Below are positions 17,058 through 26,014 of a stretch of DNA of 64,000 nt, one piece after another (the stretch's first letter is position 1; each line of letters opens with the position of its first letter). Source of the stretch: Idiomarina piscisalsi (GTDB taxonomy: Bacteria > Pseudomonadota > Gammaproteobacteria > Enterobacterales > Alteromonadaceae); the NCBI RefSeq assembly GCF_003987095.1, contig NZ_PIQA01000004.1, positions 124,001-188,000 of the forward strand, in the 5' to 3' direction. The notes under the pieces are model-generated. The model was not told where the DNA came from. It saw only the letters and a list, made by a program, of their open reading frames with translations, and did not search any database. The position numbers and the translations under genes are program-made.

Positions 17058-18289
17058 AGAATCAAATCTACGACGTTGCTATTATTGGCGCTGGTCCGTC
17101 TGGGGCGACTGCCGCCGCCATGCTGGCTGATGCCGGAAAAAAGGTACTGGTGATTGAGCGTCAGCAGTTCCCTCGCTTTTCTATTGGTGAAAGTTTACTG
17201 CCACAGTGTATGGCCTATTTACAGCAAGCCGGGTTGGAAAGCCTGGTGACAGAAAACGCTGATGAGCTCGGCTTTCAGTTTAAAAATGGCGCGGCTTTTT
17301 ACTGTCAGGGGCAGCATGTGAACTTCGACTTTCGAAAGAAGTTTAGTGAGGGACCAGGCACTACGTTTCAAGTTAAACGCGAACGTTTTGACCAGTTGCT
17401 GATTCAAGGCGCAGCAGATAAAGGTGCGCAGGTTGAACATGGTGTGACGCTAACCGATATCGACTTTTCGTCGCCTGACTTTGTGTCTCTCAGCGTCACA
17501 ACGGAGCATGAGAGCTTTGATATAAAAGCGGCTTATGTGCTTGATGCCAGCGGCTTTGGTAGGGTTCTGCCAAGGTTATTGTCGTTGGAGTCTCCGTCAG
17601 ACTTTCCTGTGCGCCAAGCGGTGTTTTGTCACGTAAAGTCTGATTTAAAAGGGGGCCGCTTTGACCGTAACCAAATTCTCATTACGGTTCACCCGACCAA
17701 TCCGGAAATTTGGTATTGGCTGATTCCTTTCGCCGATGGTACAGCAAGTATTGGTGTGGTCGGCGAAGAGCAGCTATTCGCGGGACATGACAGCCCGTCC
17801 GATAAACTCTGGAGTAAGATCAAAGAAGAGCCTTACTTGCTTGAAGTGCTGGGAAATTATGAAGTAACCCGCCCTGAACAATGCATCACCGGTTATTCGG
17901 CTAGTGTGAGTCGCCTTTACGGAGACCGCTTTGCGCTTTTAGGCAATGCCGGCGAGTTTCTGGACCCGGTCTTTTCGTCGGGTGTGACAATAGCAATGAA
18001 GTCATCATCGTTAGCTGTACCGCTCGTGTTAAAAGAGTTAGAAGGGCAAAAGCAAGACTGGGAAAACGATTTCAGTAAGCCGTTGCGGGTTGGTATTTCA
18101 ACGTTCAGAACCTTTGTGGAAGGATGGTATGATACGCGTTTCCAAAAGGTAATTTTTTACCCGGAACAGCAACAACAAGTGAAAGAAATGATGAGCTCTA
18201 TATTAGCCGGCTATGCCTGGGACGAGAAGAACCCATACGTTAAGGAAAGCGAACGTCGCTTAAACGTATTAGCGGAGTTGTGCGCGTGA
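17054..18289 (+). CDS. FAD-dependent halogenase-like oxidoreductase (aryl polyene cluster)
   Basis: A 411-residue flavoprotein of the tryptophan-halogenase/geranylgeranyl-reductase superfamily. The dinucleotide-binding GAGPSGATAAAMLADAG lies at residues 12-28, and the family-typical FPRFSIGESLLP at 39-50. Lys77 precedes NGAAF, at the place where flavin halogenases carry the hypohalous-acid-binding lysine. The W-x-W-x-I-P motif is at 220-225 (WYWLIP), and GNAGEFLDPVFSSG closes the FAD site. Such enzymes are regular members of APE clusters with unproven roles. The motif set is compatible with halogenation of the aryl head, as in the brominated xanthomonadins, or with hydroxylation or reduction. 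It overlaps apeM by 4 bases. Confidence 0.8.
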   Translation: MKNQIYDVAIIGAGPSGATAAAMLADAGKKVLVIERQQFPRFSIGESLLPQCMAYLQQAGLESLVTENADELGFQFKNGAAFYCQGQHVNFDFRKKFSEGPGTTFQVKRERFDQLLIQGAADKGAQVEHGVTLTDIDFSSPDFVSLSVTTEHESFDIKAAYVLDASGFGRVLPRLLSLESPSDFPVRQAVFCHVKSDLKGGRFDRNQILITVHPTNPEIWYWLIPFADGTASIGVVGEEQLFAGHDSPSDKLWSKIKEEPYLLEVLGNYEVTRPEQCITGYSASVSRLYGDRFALLGNAGEFLDPVFSSGVTIAMKSSSLAVPLVLKELEGQKQDWENDFSKPLRVGISTFRTFVEGWYDTRFQKVIFYPEQQQQVKEMMSSILAGYAWDEKNPYVKESERRLNVLAELCA

Positions 18290-18873
18290 TCGGCGTTTTT
18301 CGATGCGTAACGCTAACCTTAATGCTTTTCGCTGTCGCGGGCTGCACGGCTCTTGGCAGTAAAGACCGTTTGCAGGTACCGGTGGGCACAGGTTATTACA
18401 GTTTACAGTGGCAGTGGCCGGGTGAGCCATTGCAGATGTGGCAGGAAGTGCGTTGGTCACAAAAAGCGGATCAGACGAAAAGTCGAGAGTTCGTGGTTTC
18501 TGTTTTGCTAGAAAATGAGCGCTTGTTACTTGTGGCGTTGTCGCCGCTGGGGAATGAGCTGTTTCGCTCAGAGCTCACTGCTTCCGGACAGAGTTTTAAA
18601 GGTTCCGACTTTCTTGATGACCCCAAGTTAGCATTACAGGTTTGGGCCGATTTACAGCTTGCGTTATGGCCGTTAGAAACAGTAAATGTCCACATATCGT
18701 CTGGCGAGCTGCAACGAGAGAATGGTCGCAGAAACTTAAGAGATGACGGTGAGCTGGTTTGGTCCTCGGGGGCCACAATGAACACCAGCGGCACAATAAA
18801 AAATAAGCAACGGGGCTATGAGTTGACGGTTAATACATTACAGTACGAAGTGTTAGATAATGATGAAAATTAG
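18286..18873 (+). CDS. apeN: DUF3261 lipoprotein (ApeN type)
   Basis: A 195-residue predicted lipoprotein: a short signal peptide and a lipobox ending VAGC, with the lipidated Cys at about residue 20. A beta-rich LolB-like domain follows. Such proteins accompany the MMPL and LolA-like genes in APE clusters and may act as the outer-membrane receptor for the polyene lipid. The start is set at GTG 18286, which makes a GTGA overlap with the previous stop and has GCGGAG nine bases upstream. GTG 18280 is an alternative. Confidence 0.78.
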   Translation: MIGVFRCVTLTLMLFAVAGCTALGSKDRLQVPVGTGYYSLQWQWPGEPLQMWQEVRWSQKADQTKSREFVVSVLLENERLLLVALSPLGNELFRSELTASGQSFKGSDFLDDPKLALQVWADLQLALWPLETVNVHISSGELQRENGRRNLRDDGELVWSSGATMNTSGTIKNKQRGYELTVNTLQYEVLDNDEN

Positions 18874-20059
18874 CCTCAGTAAGCCCGGTGCCGTTTGCGC
18901 CGCTGGCGCATCTTGCTATGACATTTGGGCTGCCGCACTTGCGGGTGACAATACAGGACTGTCGTTGGCAAACGACACGCTTAATGACGGCAGTAGCTAT
19001 TACCATGGCAAAGTGGCGGATAATAAGTTGCCAGCGTTGAATGAGCTCCCCGCAACTATGCGAACCCGAAATAACCAACTGCTGCTCTGCGCTTTAAAGC
19101 AAATTGAGGTGCCATTACGGACTGTCATTGAACAGGTTGGAGCGCATCGAGTTGCTGTGGTTTTAGGTACCAGTACCTCCGGTATTGCGTCAGGAGAAGA
19201 GGCGCTGGCTCACCATGAGCAACATGGCGAGCTGCCTGACACATTTAATTATAAAATGCAGGAAATGGTGGCTCCGGCTGAGTGTCTGGCCGAGATGATG
19301 GACATTGAAGGACCGGCCTACGGTATCTCGACAGCTTGCTCATCGAGCGCAAGAGCCTTTATGAGTGCACGCTCATTATTGGCATCTGGGTTTGCTGACG
19401 CTGTTGTTGTCGGTGGTGTCGACTCTTTGTGTAACCTGACATTGAACGGTTTTAAAGCGTTGGAATCAATGGCGGCTGAGCGCTGTAACCCATTCAGCAT
19501 TAATCGCAGCGGTATTACCATTGGCGAGGCGGCAGGGTTGTTTATAGCCACACGGACAGAAGATGGTCTACAGGATGACTTGGTGTGTTTAACGGGCGCT
19601 CAATCGACCTCTGATGCGCATCATATGTCAGCGCCTCATCCGGAAGGACGAGGTGCGGTCGCCGCCATGCGTGGCGCGTTGTATGAGGCGGGTATTGAAA
19701 CCGCAGACCTTAGCTATATCAACTTGCACGGTACAGCCACGCCGCTTAACGACAAAATGGAAGCGCATGCGGTCACTGAACTCGGCTTGCAGCATATCCC
19801 GGCCAGTTCAACCAAAGCGTTAACAGGGCATACGTTGGGCGCTGCTGGTGCAATAGAAGCAGTGATGTGCTGGCTGGCGCTGCAGCGACAAAATGGATTG
19901 CCCAAACATGCCTGGGACGGTCAGCAGGATCCTGACATCAAGCGGCTTAACCTGTATCAAGGTGAGCCGCTTGCTAAACCGGTTAATCATTGCCTGAGCA
20001 ACTCGTTTGCGTTTGGTGGTAATAATGTTTCGCTTGTATTTAGTAAGGGTGAACTGTGA
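18860..20059 (+). CDS. apeO: beta-ketoacyl-ACP synthase (ApeO type)
   Basis: A 399-residue condensing enzyme with the complete KAS triad: Cys160 in STACSSSA, His in NLHGTATPLND (~294), and His in LTGHTLGAAG (~326). In characterised APE systems ApeO forms the active KS-CLF heterodimer with ApeC and performs the chain-elongating condensations with malonyl-ACP. The first of two Met codons at 18860 is used. It overlaps apeN by 14 bases and the next gene by 4. Confidence 0.9.
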   Translation: MMKISLSKPGAVCAAGASCYDIWAAALAGDNTGLSLANDTLNDGSSYYHGKVADNKLPALNELPATMRTRNNQLLLCALKQIEVPLRTVIEQVGAHRVAVVLGTSTSGIASGEEALAHHEQHGELPDTFNYKMQEMVAPAECLAEMMDIEGPAYGISTACSSSARAFMSARSLLASGFADAVVVGGVDSLCNLTLNGFKALESMAAERCNPFSINRSGITIGEAAGLFIATRTEDGLQDDLVCLTGAQSTSDAHHMSAPHPEGRGAVAAMRGALYEAGIETADLSYINLHGTATPLNDKMEAHAVTELGLQHIPASSTKALTGHTLGAAGAIEAVMCWLALQRQNGLPKHAWDGQQDPDIKRLNLYQGEPLAKPVNHCLSNSFAFGGNNVSLVFSKGEL

Positions 20060-20514
20060 CTTATACACTCAATGAACTAATTAAGCACCAGCCACCGATG
20101 AAGCTCATAGATGAGTTGATATCGGTGGATGACACAAAAGGACGTTGTCGGCTGACAGTCACAGAAGATAACTTGTTTTACAATGATGTATTAAAAGGTC
20201 TGCCAGCACATGTTGGTATTGAGCTTATGGCGCAGAGTATTGCTGCTGTTGCGGGTAATCGACGCAAAAGCTCAGGTGATGACATCAAGTTAGGCTTTTT
20301 ATTAGGGACTCGAAAATATACCTGTGATATCGAGTGTTTCGACGTCGGGCAAAGTTATGACGTAGATGTTGAAGAAATTCATGCCGAGGAATCGGGTTTG
20401 AGTGTTTTTGAGTGCAGTATTTCTCAGCAAGAGGCTGTAGTAGCCAAAGCGAGGCTCAATGTGTATCAGCCACCCGATGAAAAAGCATTTATAGAGGAAA
20501 ATTATGGCGACTAA
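20056..20514 (+). CDS. apeP: hotdog-fold dehydratase (ApeP type)
   Basis: A 152-residue FabZ-superfamily protein, the second dehydratase of the cluster and expected partner of ApeI. The catalytic-type residues are His52 and Glu55 in LPAHVGIELMAQS. The start is a GTG in a GTGA overlap with the ketosynthase stop. Confidence 0.84.
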   Translation: MTYTLNELIKHQPPMKLIDELISVDDTKGRCRLTVTEDNLFYNDVLKGLPAHVGIELMAQSIAAVAGNRRKSSGDDIKLGFLLGTRKYTCDIECFDVGQSYDVDVEEIHAEESGLSVFECSISQQEAVVAKARLNVYQPPDEKAFIEENYGD

Positions 20515-21268
20515 GATGACGACAAAAGAGGCTAGCGATAATAGTCATCGCGTTTTAGTGACAGGCTCAGGTAAAGGGATTGGGCGCGCTATTGCATTGC
20601 AGCTTGCCGAGGATGGCTATGATGTTGCTGTGCACTGTCGCTCCGATCGCGCATCCGCGGAAAAGGTCGTGGCTGAGATAAAAGCGCTGGGACAACAAGC
20701 ATCACTTTTGGTTTTTGATGTTAGTGACAGAACCGCCGCCAGAGAGGCTATAGAATCAGACATTGAACAACACGGTGCCTATTACGGCGCAGTGTGTAAC
20801 GCGGGCGTAACTCGTGATGGTGCCTTCCCTTCGTTAACAGAAGATGACTGGGACAGTGTGTTGGAAACGAACTTAGGCGGTTTTTACAATGTATTGCATC
20901 CGCTCATTATGCCAATGATTCAAAAGCGTCAGGGCGGTCGCGTTGTGACAATCGCATCAGTTTCCGGGATTGCCGGTAACCGCGGGCAAGTGAATTATAG
21001 TGCCTCGAAGGGCGGTGTTATTGCGGCGACAAAAGCGTTGGCATTGGAGCTGGCAAAGCGGAAAATCACCGTTAACTGTGTGGCGCCGGGGCTCATTGAA
21101 ACTGATATGACAGAAGAGCTGGAACACGAGAAACAAATCATGTCGATGATTCCGCTACGTCGAGCGGGTAAGCCTGAGGAAGTTGCCGGTTTAGTCGGTT
21201 ATTTATTCCAGCCGTCTGCGGCTTATATCACGCGCCAAGTTTTCTCAGTGAATGGTGGGTTAGTGTAA
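20504..21268 (+). CDS. apeQ: 3-oxoacyl-ACP reductase, FabG-like (ApeQ type)
   Basis: A 254-residue SDR ketoreductase. The cofactor motif TGSGKGIG lies at residues 20-27, NAG at 99-101, and the catalytic Ser near 154, Tyr165 and Lys169 in VNYSASKGG. It ends in the FabG-type QVFSVNGGLV. It reduces the 3-keto group after each condensation in polyene synthesis. GAGG six bases upstream supports ATG 20504. The stop overlaps the next start (TAATG). Confidence 0.9.
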   Translation: MATKMTTKEASDNSHRVLVTGSGKGIGRAIALQLAEDGYDVAVHCRSDRASAEKVVAEIKALGQQASLLVFDVSDRTAAREAIESDIEQHGAYYGAVCNAGVTRDGAFPSLTEDDWDSVLETNLGGFYNVLHPLIMPMIQKRQGGRVVTIASVSGIAGNRGQVNYSASKGGVIAATKALALELAKRKITVNCVAPGLIETDMTEELEHEKQIMSMIPLRRAGKPEEVAGLVGYLFQPSAAYITRQVFSVNGGLV

Positions 21269-22509
21269 TGAAACGGGTTGTCGTAACAGGGATGGGCTGC
21301 GTAACTGCCTTTGGTGATAACTGGCAGGATTTTCGTCGGCAGTTAGAGGCGGGTAAAAATGCGGTTGTCACTATGCCGGAATGGGAGCGTTTTGAAGGCT
21401 TAAATACGCGCTTAGCTGCGCCTATTCAACCGCCTTTTAAAAAACCGAAACATTATTCGCGCAAAGCTGTGCGCTCAATGAGCACAGTTAGTTTGATGGC
21501 TACCCGCGCGACAGAAATGGCGTTAGAAGATGCCAGGCTACTGAATGATGACTGTATTACCGACGGGCGCTGCGGGGTTGCTTATGGCTCTTCAACGGGC
21601 GATACCGAGCAGATGAAAATCTTCGGAAATATGCTATCCACAGGCGATATGACCGGCTTGAATGCTACAACCTACATAAAAAGCATGGGCCACACTACGG
21701 CTGTGAATTTAGGTGTTTTTTATGGTGTCAAAGGGCGAGTTCACACCACCAGCTCGGCCTGTACTTCCGCATCACAAGGTCTGGGTTATGCTTATGAAGC
21801 CATTCGCTATGGTCATCAGAAAGTGATGATTGCTGGTGGTGCTGAAGCCCTGTGTCCATCCGAAGCTGTGGTGTTTGATACTTTATACGCGACTAGTACT
21901 CGTAATGACGAACCCGAAGCGACACCGCGCCCGTTCGACAAAAACCGTGATGGCCTGGTAATAGGCGAAGGCGCGGGTACTTTCATACTGGAAGAATTAG
22001 ACCATGCGCTTGAGAGAGGCGCGCCCATTTATGCTGAGCTAGTGGGTTTTGGAACCAACTCAGATGGCGCCCACGTGACTCAGCCGACGGCTGAAACAAT
22101 GGCTGTAGCCATGAAGCTAGCGTTGGAGCAAGCGCAGCTAAGCCCAGACGCTATCGGATACGTAAATGCGCACGGAACAGCAACTGATCGTGGCGACGTT
22201 GCTGAGTCGAATGCGACCGCATCTGTTTTTAACCGGGCGGTGCCAATCAGTTCATTAAAAAGTTACTTAGGACATACATTAGGTGCTTGCGGCACTATCG
22301 AAGCCTGGGCATCGCTAGAAATGATGAAAGACCAATGGTTTGCACCTACCGTTAACCTAAGTGATGTGGATGAAGAATGCGGAAAGCTGGACTATATTGT
22401 CGGCAAGGGACGTAAGCTCGATACTGATTATGTCATGACAAACAATTTTGCTTTCGGTGGTATTAATACATCACTGATCTTTAAACGTTGGAATAACTCT
22501 AATAAATAA
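21268..22509 (+). CDS. apeR: beta-ketoacyl-ACP synthase (ApeR type)
   Basis: A 413-residue KAS II-like enzyme with the full triad: Cys165 in SSACTSASQG, His in VNAHGTATDRGD (~304) and His in YLGHTLGACG (~335). In characterised systems ApeR is a homodimeric second ketosynthase, distinct from the ApeO-ApeC pair, and may make the first condensation onto the aryl starter. It is the last core APE gene; the next gene starts only 10 bases on, so transcription probably continues. Confidence 0.9.
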   Translation: MKRVVVTGMGCVTAFGDNWQDFRRQLEAGKNAVVTMPEWERFEGLNTRLAAPIQPPFKKPKHYSRKAVRSMSTVSLMATRATEMALEDARLLNDDCITDGRCGVAYGSSTGDTEQMKIFGNMLSTGDMTGLNATTYIKSMGHTTAVNLGVFYGVKGRVHTTSSACTSASQGLGYAYEAIRYGHQKVMIAGGAEALCPSEAVVFDTLYATSTRNDEPEATPRPFDKNRDGLVIGEGAGTFILEELDHALERGAPIYAELVGFGTNSDGAHVTQPTAETMAVAMKLALEQAQLSPDAIGYVNAHGTATDRGDVAESNATASVFNRAVPISSLKSYLGHTLGACGTIEAWASLEMMKDQWFAPTVNLSDVDEECGKLDYIVGKGRKLDTDYVMTNNFAFGGINTSLIFKRWNNSNK

Positions 22510-22519
22510 GGAAATACTC

Positions 22520-22957
22520 ATGAAAAACTTACTTGTTGCTAGTGCTTTGCTTGCTGCTGCGTTACTGTCGTTCTCAGCTGAAGCCAGGGATGATGTGGTT
22601 ACTTTGGAAATTAAGCCAGCAGTAGAGACTGCTAAGGCAAAAGAAGCTCTACATGATGTGCCTTTCTATTTTGCGGGGCAATCGCACCCGGAAGTGGCTC
22701 AATCCATGGGCGTTATTAGCACAAGTCGTAAAACCAATGCCTTTGGTAAATCTGACCGAGAAGCCTGTGAATGGGTACTGCTGTCGGCACTAAAAGTATT
22801 ACAGGAAAACGCTCGTGAAAATGGTTACGACGCGGTGATTAACATTAAGTCGAACTACAACCATAATGAGTTTGCGAGTGCCGAAGAGTTTCAATGTGGC
22901 GCAGGCTTCTTAATGGCCGGCGTTGCGCTAAAAGGTGAAGTCGTTAAGTTCAAATAA
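22520..22957 (+). CDS. exported small protein, RcsF/YbjQ-like fold
   Basis: A 145-residue protein with a clear signal peptide (residues 1-22, cleavage after A-E-A). The mature domain looks like the RcsF/YbjQ (UPF0145) alpha-beta fold: a [12 protein letters not shown] loop, a helix [20 protein letters not shown]-like segment, [11 protein letters not shown], then two Cys (one in EFQCGAG) and a final ALKGEVVKF strand. Relatives are sometimes named 'excinuclease ATPase subunit', which the sequence does not support, as there is no Walker motif. It stands ten bases after apeR, and similar genes follow other APE clusters. Its function is unknown; a periplasmic or envelope-stress role is possible. 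Confidence 0.7.
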   Translation: MKNLLVASALLAAALLSFSAEARDDVVTLEIKPAVETAKAKEALHDVPFYFAGQSHPEVAQSMGVISTSRKTNAFGKSDREACEWVLLSALKVLQENARENGYDAVINIKSNYNHNEFASAEEFQCGAGFLMAGVALKGEVVKFK

Positions 22958-22968
22958 GGATAACAACA

Positions 22969-25110
22969 ATGAAATACTTACTAGGAGCGGTTGCAGTAAG
23001 TTTGCTGACAGCCTGCTCACAGTCACCAAGCAATGATGAAGAAGTGAATAATCAGATGCAGTATCCGGAAACGCGTAAAGGCGATGTCGTAGACACCTAC
23101 TTTGGCACTGAAGTCGCAGACCCGTATCGCTGGTTAGAAGACGACCGTAGCGAAGAAACGGAAGCCTGGGTAAAAGCGCAAAATGAAGTGACTTTTAGCC
23201 ATTTGGAGAAAATTCCATTCCGCGAAAAAATTGAAGAGCGCTTAACGGAACTGTGGAATTATGAAAAAGTCAGCGCGCCTCGTTTTGAGGGCGACTACAT
23301 CTATTTCTACAAGAACGACGGTTTGCAAAACCAGTACGTTGTTTATCGTAAGAAAAGTGAAGATGCTGAAGCCGAGGTCTTTTTAGACCCGAACAAGTTC
23401 AGTGAAGATGGCACAACGTCGCTGGCTCAGCTAACGTTCAGTGAAGACGGCTCTATTGCCGCTTATTCTATTTCTGAAGGCGGTAGTGACTGGCGTAAAA
23501 TTATTGTGATTGACGCAGAAACTGGCGACCAGCATGAAGAACCGTTAGTAGACGTGAAGTTCAGCGGTATTTCGTGGAAGGGCAACGAGGGCTTCTATTA
23601 CTCAAGCTATGACAAGCCTGAAGGCAGTGAGTTGTCCGCAAAAACGGACCAGCACAAGTTGTATTACCATGAGATTGGTACGCCTCAGTCTGAAGACGAC
23701 CTAATTTTCGGTGGTACGGAAGCTGAGAAGCATCGCTATGTTGGAGGTTATGTGACCGAAGACGATCGTTTCCTGGTGGTTTCGGCTGCTAATTCGACGT
23801 CTGGTAACAAGCTGTACATTAAAGATTTGACTCAGCCGGACTCTGAACTGGTCTTGGTTGACGGTAACATGGACTACGATACCTCGGTTCTAACAACTCG
23901 CGGTAGCACTCTTTATTTAGAAACGAATATGGATGCGCCTAACGGTCGTGTTGTTACCGTGGATGCAAGCAACCCAACACCTGACAACTGGCAGGACTTT
24001 ATTGCACACAGCGAGCATGTGCTAAACCCATCAACAGGTGCAGGTTATATCTTTGCAGAGTATATGGTTGATGCGGTATCAAAAGTCGAGCAATACGACT
24101 ACGACGGTAAGAAAGTGCGTGACATCGCCTTGCCGGGAGTAGGCAGTGCGAGTGGCTTTAGTGAAAAGAAAGACGCAGAAAAAGTGTATTACAGCTTCAC
24201 TAACTACAGCACGCCAAGCACCATATACGAAATGAACCCTGAAACGGGAGAGTCGACCGTGTACGAAGAATCGGGCGCGGACTTTGACCCTAACGAGTAT
24301 GTGAGTAAGCAGGTGTTCTATACGTCTAAAGACGGCACTGAAGTTCCTATGATCATCACTCATAAAAAAGGTGTTGAGCTAGACGGTACGAACCCAACTA
24401 TTCTATACGGCTACGGTGGCTTCAATATTAGTCTGACACCAAGTTTCAGCATTGCTAATGCTGCCTGGCTGGAAATGGGTGGTGTTTATGCGGTTGCCAA
24501 CTTACGTGGCGGTGGTGAGTACGGTAAAGAGTGGCATAAAGCCGGCACTAAGATGCAAAAGCAAAATGTGTTCGATGACTTTATTGCGGCAGCGGAATAT
24601 CTGATAGAAGCTGACTATACTTCGTCTGAGCGCTTGGCAGTTCGTGGTGGCTCAAACGGCGGCTTGCTGGTTGGTGCGGTAATGACACAACGTCCCGAGC
24701 TGTTTGCGGTTGCGTTACCAGCGGTTGGTGTTTTGGACATGCTGCGCTATCACACATTCACTGCTGGTGCTGGTTGGGCGTATGACTATGGTACAGCAGA
24801 AAACAGTAAAGAAATGTTTGAATACTTGCTGAACTACTCGCCAGTGCATAACGTAGAACAAGGTGTTGAGTATCCGGCAACGCTGATTACTACGGGTGAT
24901 CATGATGACCGTGTAGTGCCTGCTCATTCCTTTAAGTTCGCAGCAGAGCTGCAGGATAAAGCAGGTGGTGATAATCCGCAGTTAATTCGCATTGAGACCA
25001 ATGCGGGTCACGGTGCAGGAACACCAGTTTCAAAAACGATTGAGCAGTATTCGGATATTTTCGGCTTTACGCTCTATCACATGGGCTTCGAGTCACTTCC
25101 TAACGAATGA
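22969..25110 (+). CDS. S9A prolyl oligopeptidase, lipoprotein
   Basis: A 713-residue serine peptidase that would cleave short proline-containing peptides. It has a lipoprotein signal with lipobox LTAC (lipidated Cys at residue 16), then the seven-bladed propeller domain (to ~residue 430). The alpha/beta hydrolase domain carries the triad: Ser562 in GGSNGG, Asp in DHDDRV (644-648) and His681 in NAGHGAG. The [14 protein letters not shown] block typical of prolyl oligopeptidases precedes it. Lipid-anchored periplasmic forms are common in Alteromonadales. It follows the previous gene by 11 bases and fits an organism that lives on peptides. Confidence 0.92.
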   Translation: MKYLLGAVAVSLLTACSQSPSNDEEVNNQMQYPETRKGDVVDTYFGTEVADPYRWLEDDRSEETEAWVKAQNEVTFSHLEKIPFREKIEERLTELWNYEKVSAPRFEGDYIYFYKNDGLQNQYVVYRKKSEDAEAEVFLDPNKFSEDGTTSLAQLTFSEDGSIAAYSISEGGSDWRKIIVIDAETGDQHEEPLVDVKFSGISWKGNEGFYYSSYDKPEGSELSAKTDQHKLYYHEIGTPQSEDDLIFGGTEAEKHRYVGGYVTEDDRFLVVSAANSTSGNKLYIKDLTQPDSELVLVDGNMDYDTSVLTTRGSTLYLETNMDAPNGRVVTVDASNPTPDNWQDFIAHSEHVLNPSTGAGYIFAEYMVDAVSKVEQYDYDGKKVRDIALPGVGSASGFSEKKDAEKVYYSFTNYSTPSTIYEMNPETGESTVYEESGADFDPNEYVSKQVFYTSKDGTEVPMIITHKKGVELDGTNPTILYGYGGFNISLTPSFSIANAAWLEMGGVYAVANLRGGGEYGKEWHKAGTKMQKQNVFDDFIAAAEYLIEADYTSSERLAVRGGSNGGLLVGAVMTQRPELFAVALPAVGVLDMLRYHTFTAGAGWAYDYGTAENSKEMFEYLLNYSPVHNVEQGVEYPATLITTGDHDDRVVPAHSFKFAAELQDKAGGDNPQLIRIETNAGHGAGTPVSKTIEQYSDIFGFTLYHMGFESLPNE

Positions 25111-25122
25111 TAGGAGATGGAT

Positions 25123-25404
25123 ATGAACGCATTAAAATTAACCGCTATGGCAGGTGCAGCGGCACTGTTAGCCGCTTGTAGTGCGGAAGAGACGGAAACT
25201 CGTTGTACGACCGCTCCGCAATCAGAATGGATGGATCAAGAGCAGTTCCAGGCTGGTTTAAAAGAGCAGGGGTATGACATTAATGAGTTTAAAGTCACCC
25301 CGGGTAACTGCTATGAAATTTACGGCAAAAATCAGACAGGTGAGAAAGTAGAAATTTACTTCAACCCAGTCGATGGCAGTGTCGTAAAACAAGAGAAAGA
25401 GTAA
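25123..25404 (+). CDS. PepSY-domain lipoprotein
   Basis: A 93-residue predicted lipoprotein: signal with lipobox LAAC (Cys near residue 18), then a small PepSY-like domain. The domain has a helix around QEQFQAGLKEQGYDI, a strand ending GNCYEIYGK, and the typical KVEIYFNPVDGSVV hairpin. ATG 25123 is chosen because AGGAG lies six bases before it; the ATG at 25117 directly abuts that site. A cytochrome b561 follows after 4 bases, a pairing seen elsewhere. Confidence 0.8.
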   Translation: MNALKLTAMAGAAALLAACSAEETETRCTTAPQSEWMDQEQFQAGLKEQGYDINEFKVTPGNCYEIYGKNQTGEKVEIYFNPVDGSVVKQEKE

Positions 25405-25408
25405 GCTA

Positions 25409-25930
25409 ATGGGTAAGCCAGTGGTTATTTGGGATAAGTTTATTCGCATTTACCACTGGCTTATTGTTATTGGCTTTACGCTAAATTATTTTGTATTAGA
25501 GCCAGGTGAAACGGTCCATCAGTGGATTGGTTATAGTGTTTGGGCTTTAGTATTTGCTCGTGTTGTATGGAGCTTCGTTGGCCCTCAGCGAGCAAGATTG
25601 AATGACTTTTTTCCTACCCCCAGCCGAATATCTAAACATCTGCGTGAATTAAAAAGTCGCAAGATTCCTAAAGAGTCAGGTCATAACGCCATCGGCGGCA
25701 TACTGATATTGTTGTTCTGGCTGTTATTTTTAACGCAGGGGGTTACCGGTTTTCTACTTGAAGAAACCGACGCCTTTTTTGGCAGTACGCTTGTCGAGAA
25801 CATTCACGAATACATTGCCCATAGCTTATTTATAGGTGCTATTATTCATGTTGCAGCCGTGTTTTTGACAGGTTGGTGGGGCCGCATTGAGCTTATAAAG
25901 CCCATGATTACAGGGCGTCGTAAATCTTAA
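25409..25930 (+). CDS. cytochrome b561-type membrane protein
   Basis: A 173-residue four-helix dihaem cytochrome b of the Ni,Fe-hydrogenase/b561 superfamily. Candidate haem His residues are in IYHWLIV (~15), VHQWIGY (~37), and a cluster of HEYIAHSLFIGAIIHVAAV near 130-150. The opening KFIRIYHW is typical of this family. It would pass electrons across the inner membrane, possibly between quinol and a periplasmic partner such as the adjacent PepSY lipoprotein. It is the last gene of the plus-strand run that begins with the APE cluster. Confidence 0.85.
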   Translation: MGKPVVIWDKFIRIYHWLIVIGFTLNYFVLEPGETVHQWIGYSVWALVFARVVWSFVGPQRARLNDFFPTPSRISKHLRELKSRKIPKESGHNAIGGILILLFWLLFLTQGVTGFLLEETDAFFGSTLVENIHEYIAHSLFIGAIIHVAAVFLTGWWGRIELIKPMITGRRKS

Positions 25931-26014
25931 ATTTATAACAACCGTTCATCTTTTCTTTTATTAAAAACTACCGTAGAATTCAGATAATAATCAGTGTTTA
26001 AAAAGTAGACAGAT

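Noticed and set aside
22520-22957. Excinuclease ATPase subunit (a name often attached to relatives)
   Set aside because: The protein has a signal peptide and a small alpha-beta domain and lacks Walker A/B motifs, so a DNA repair ATPase is not supported.
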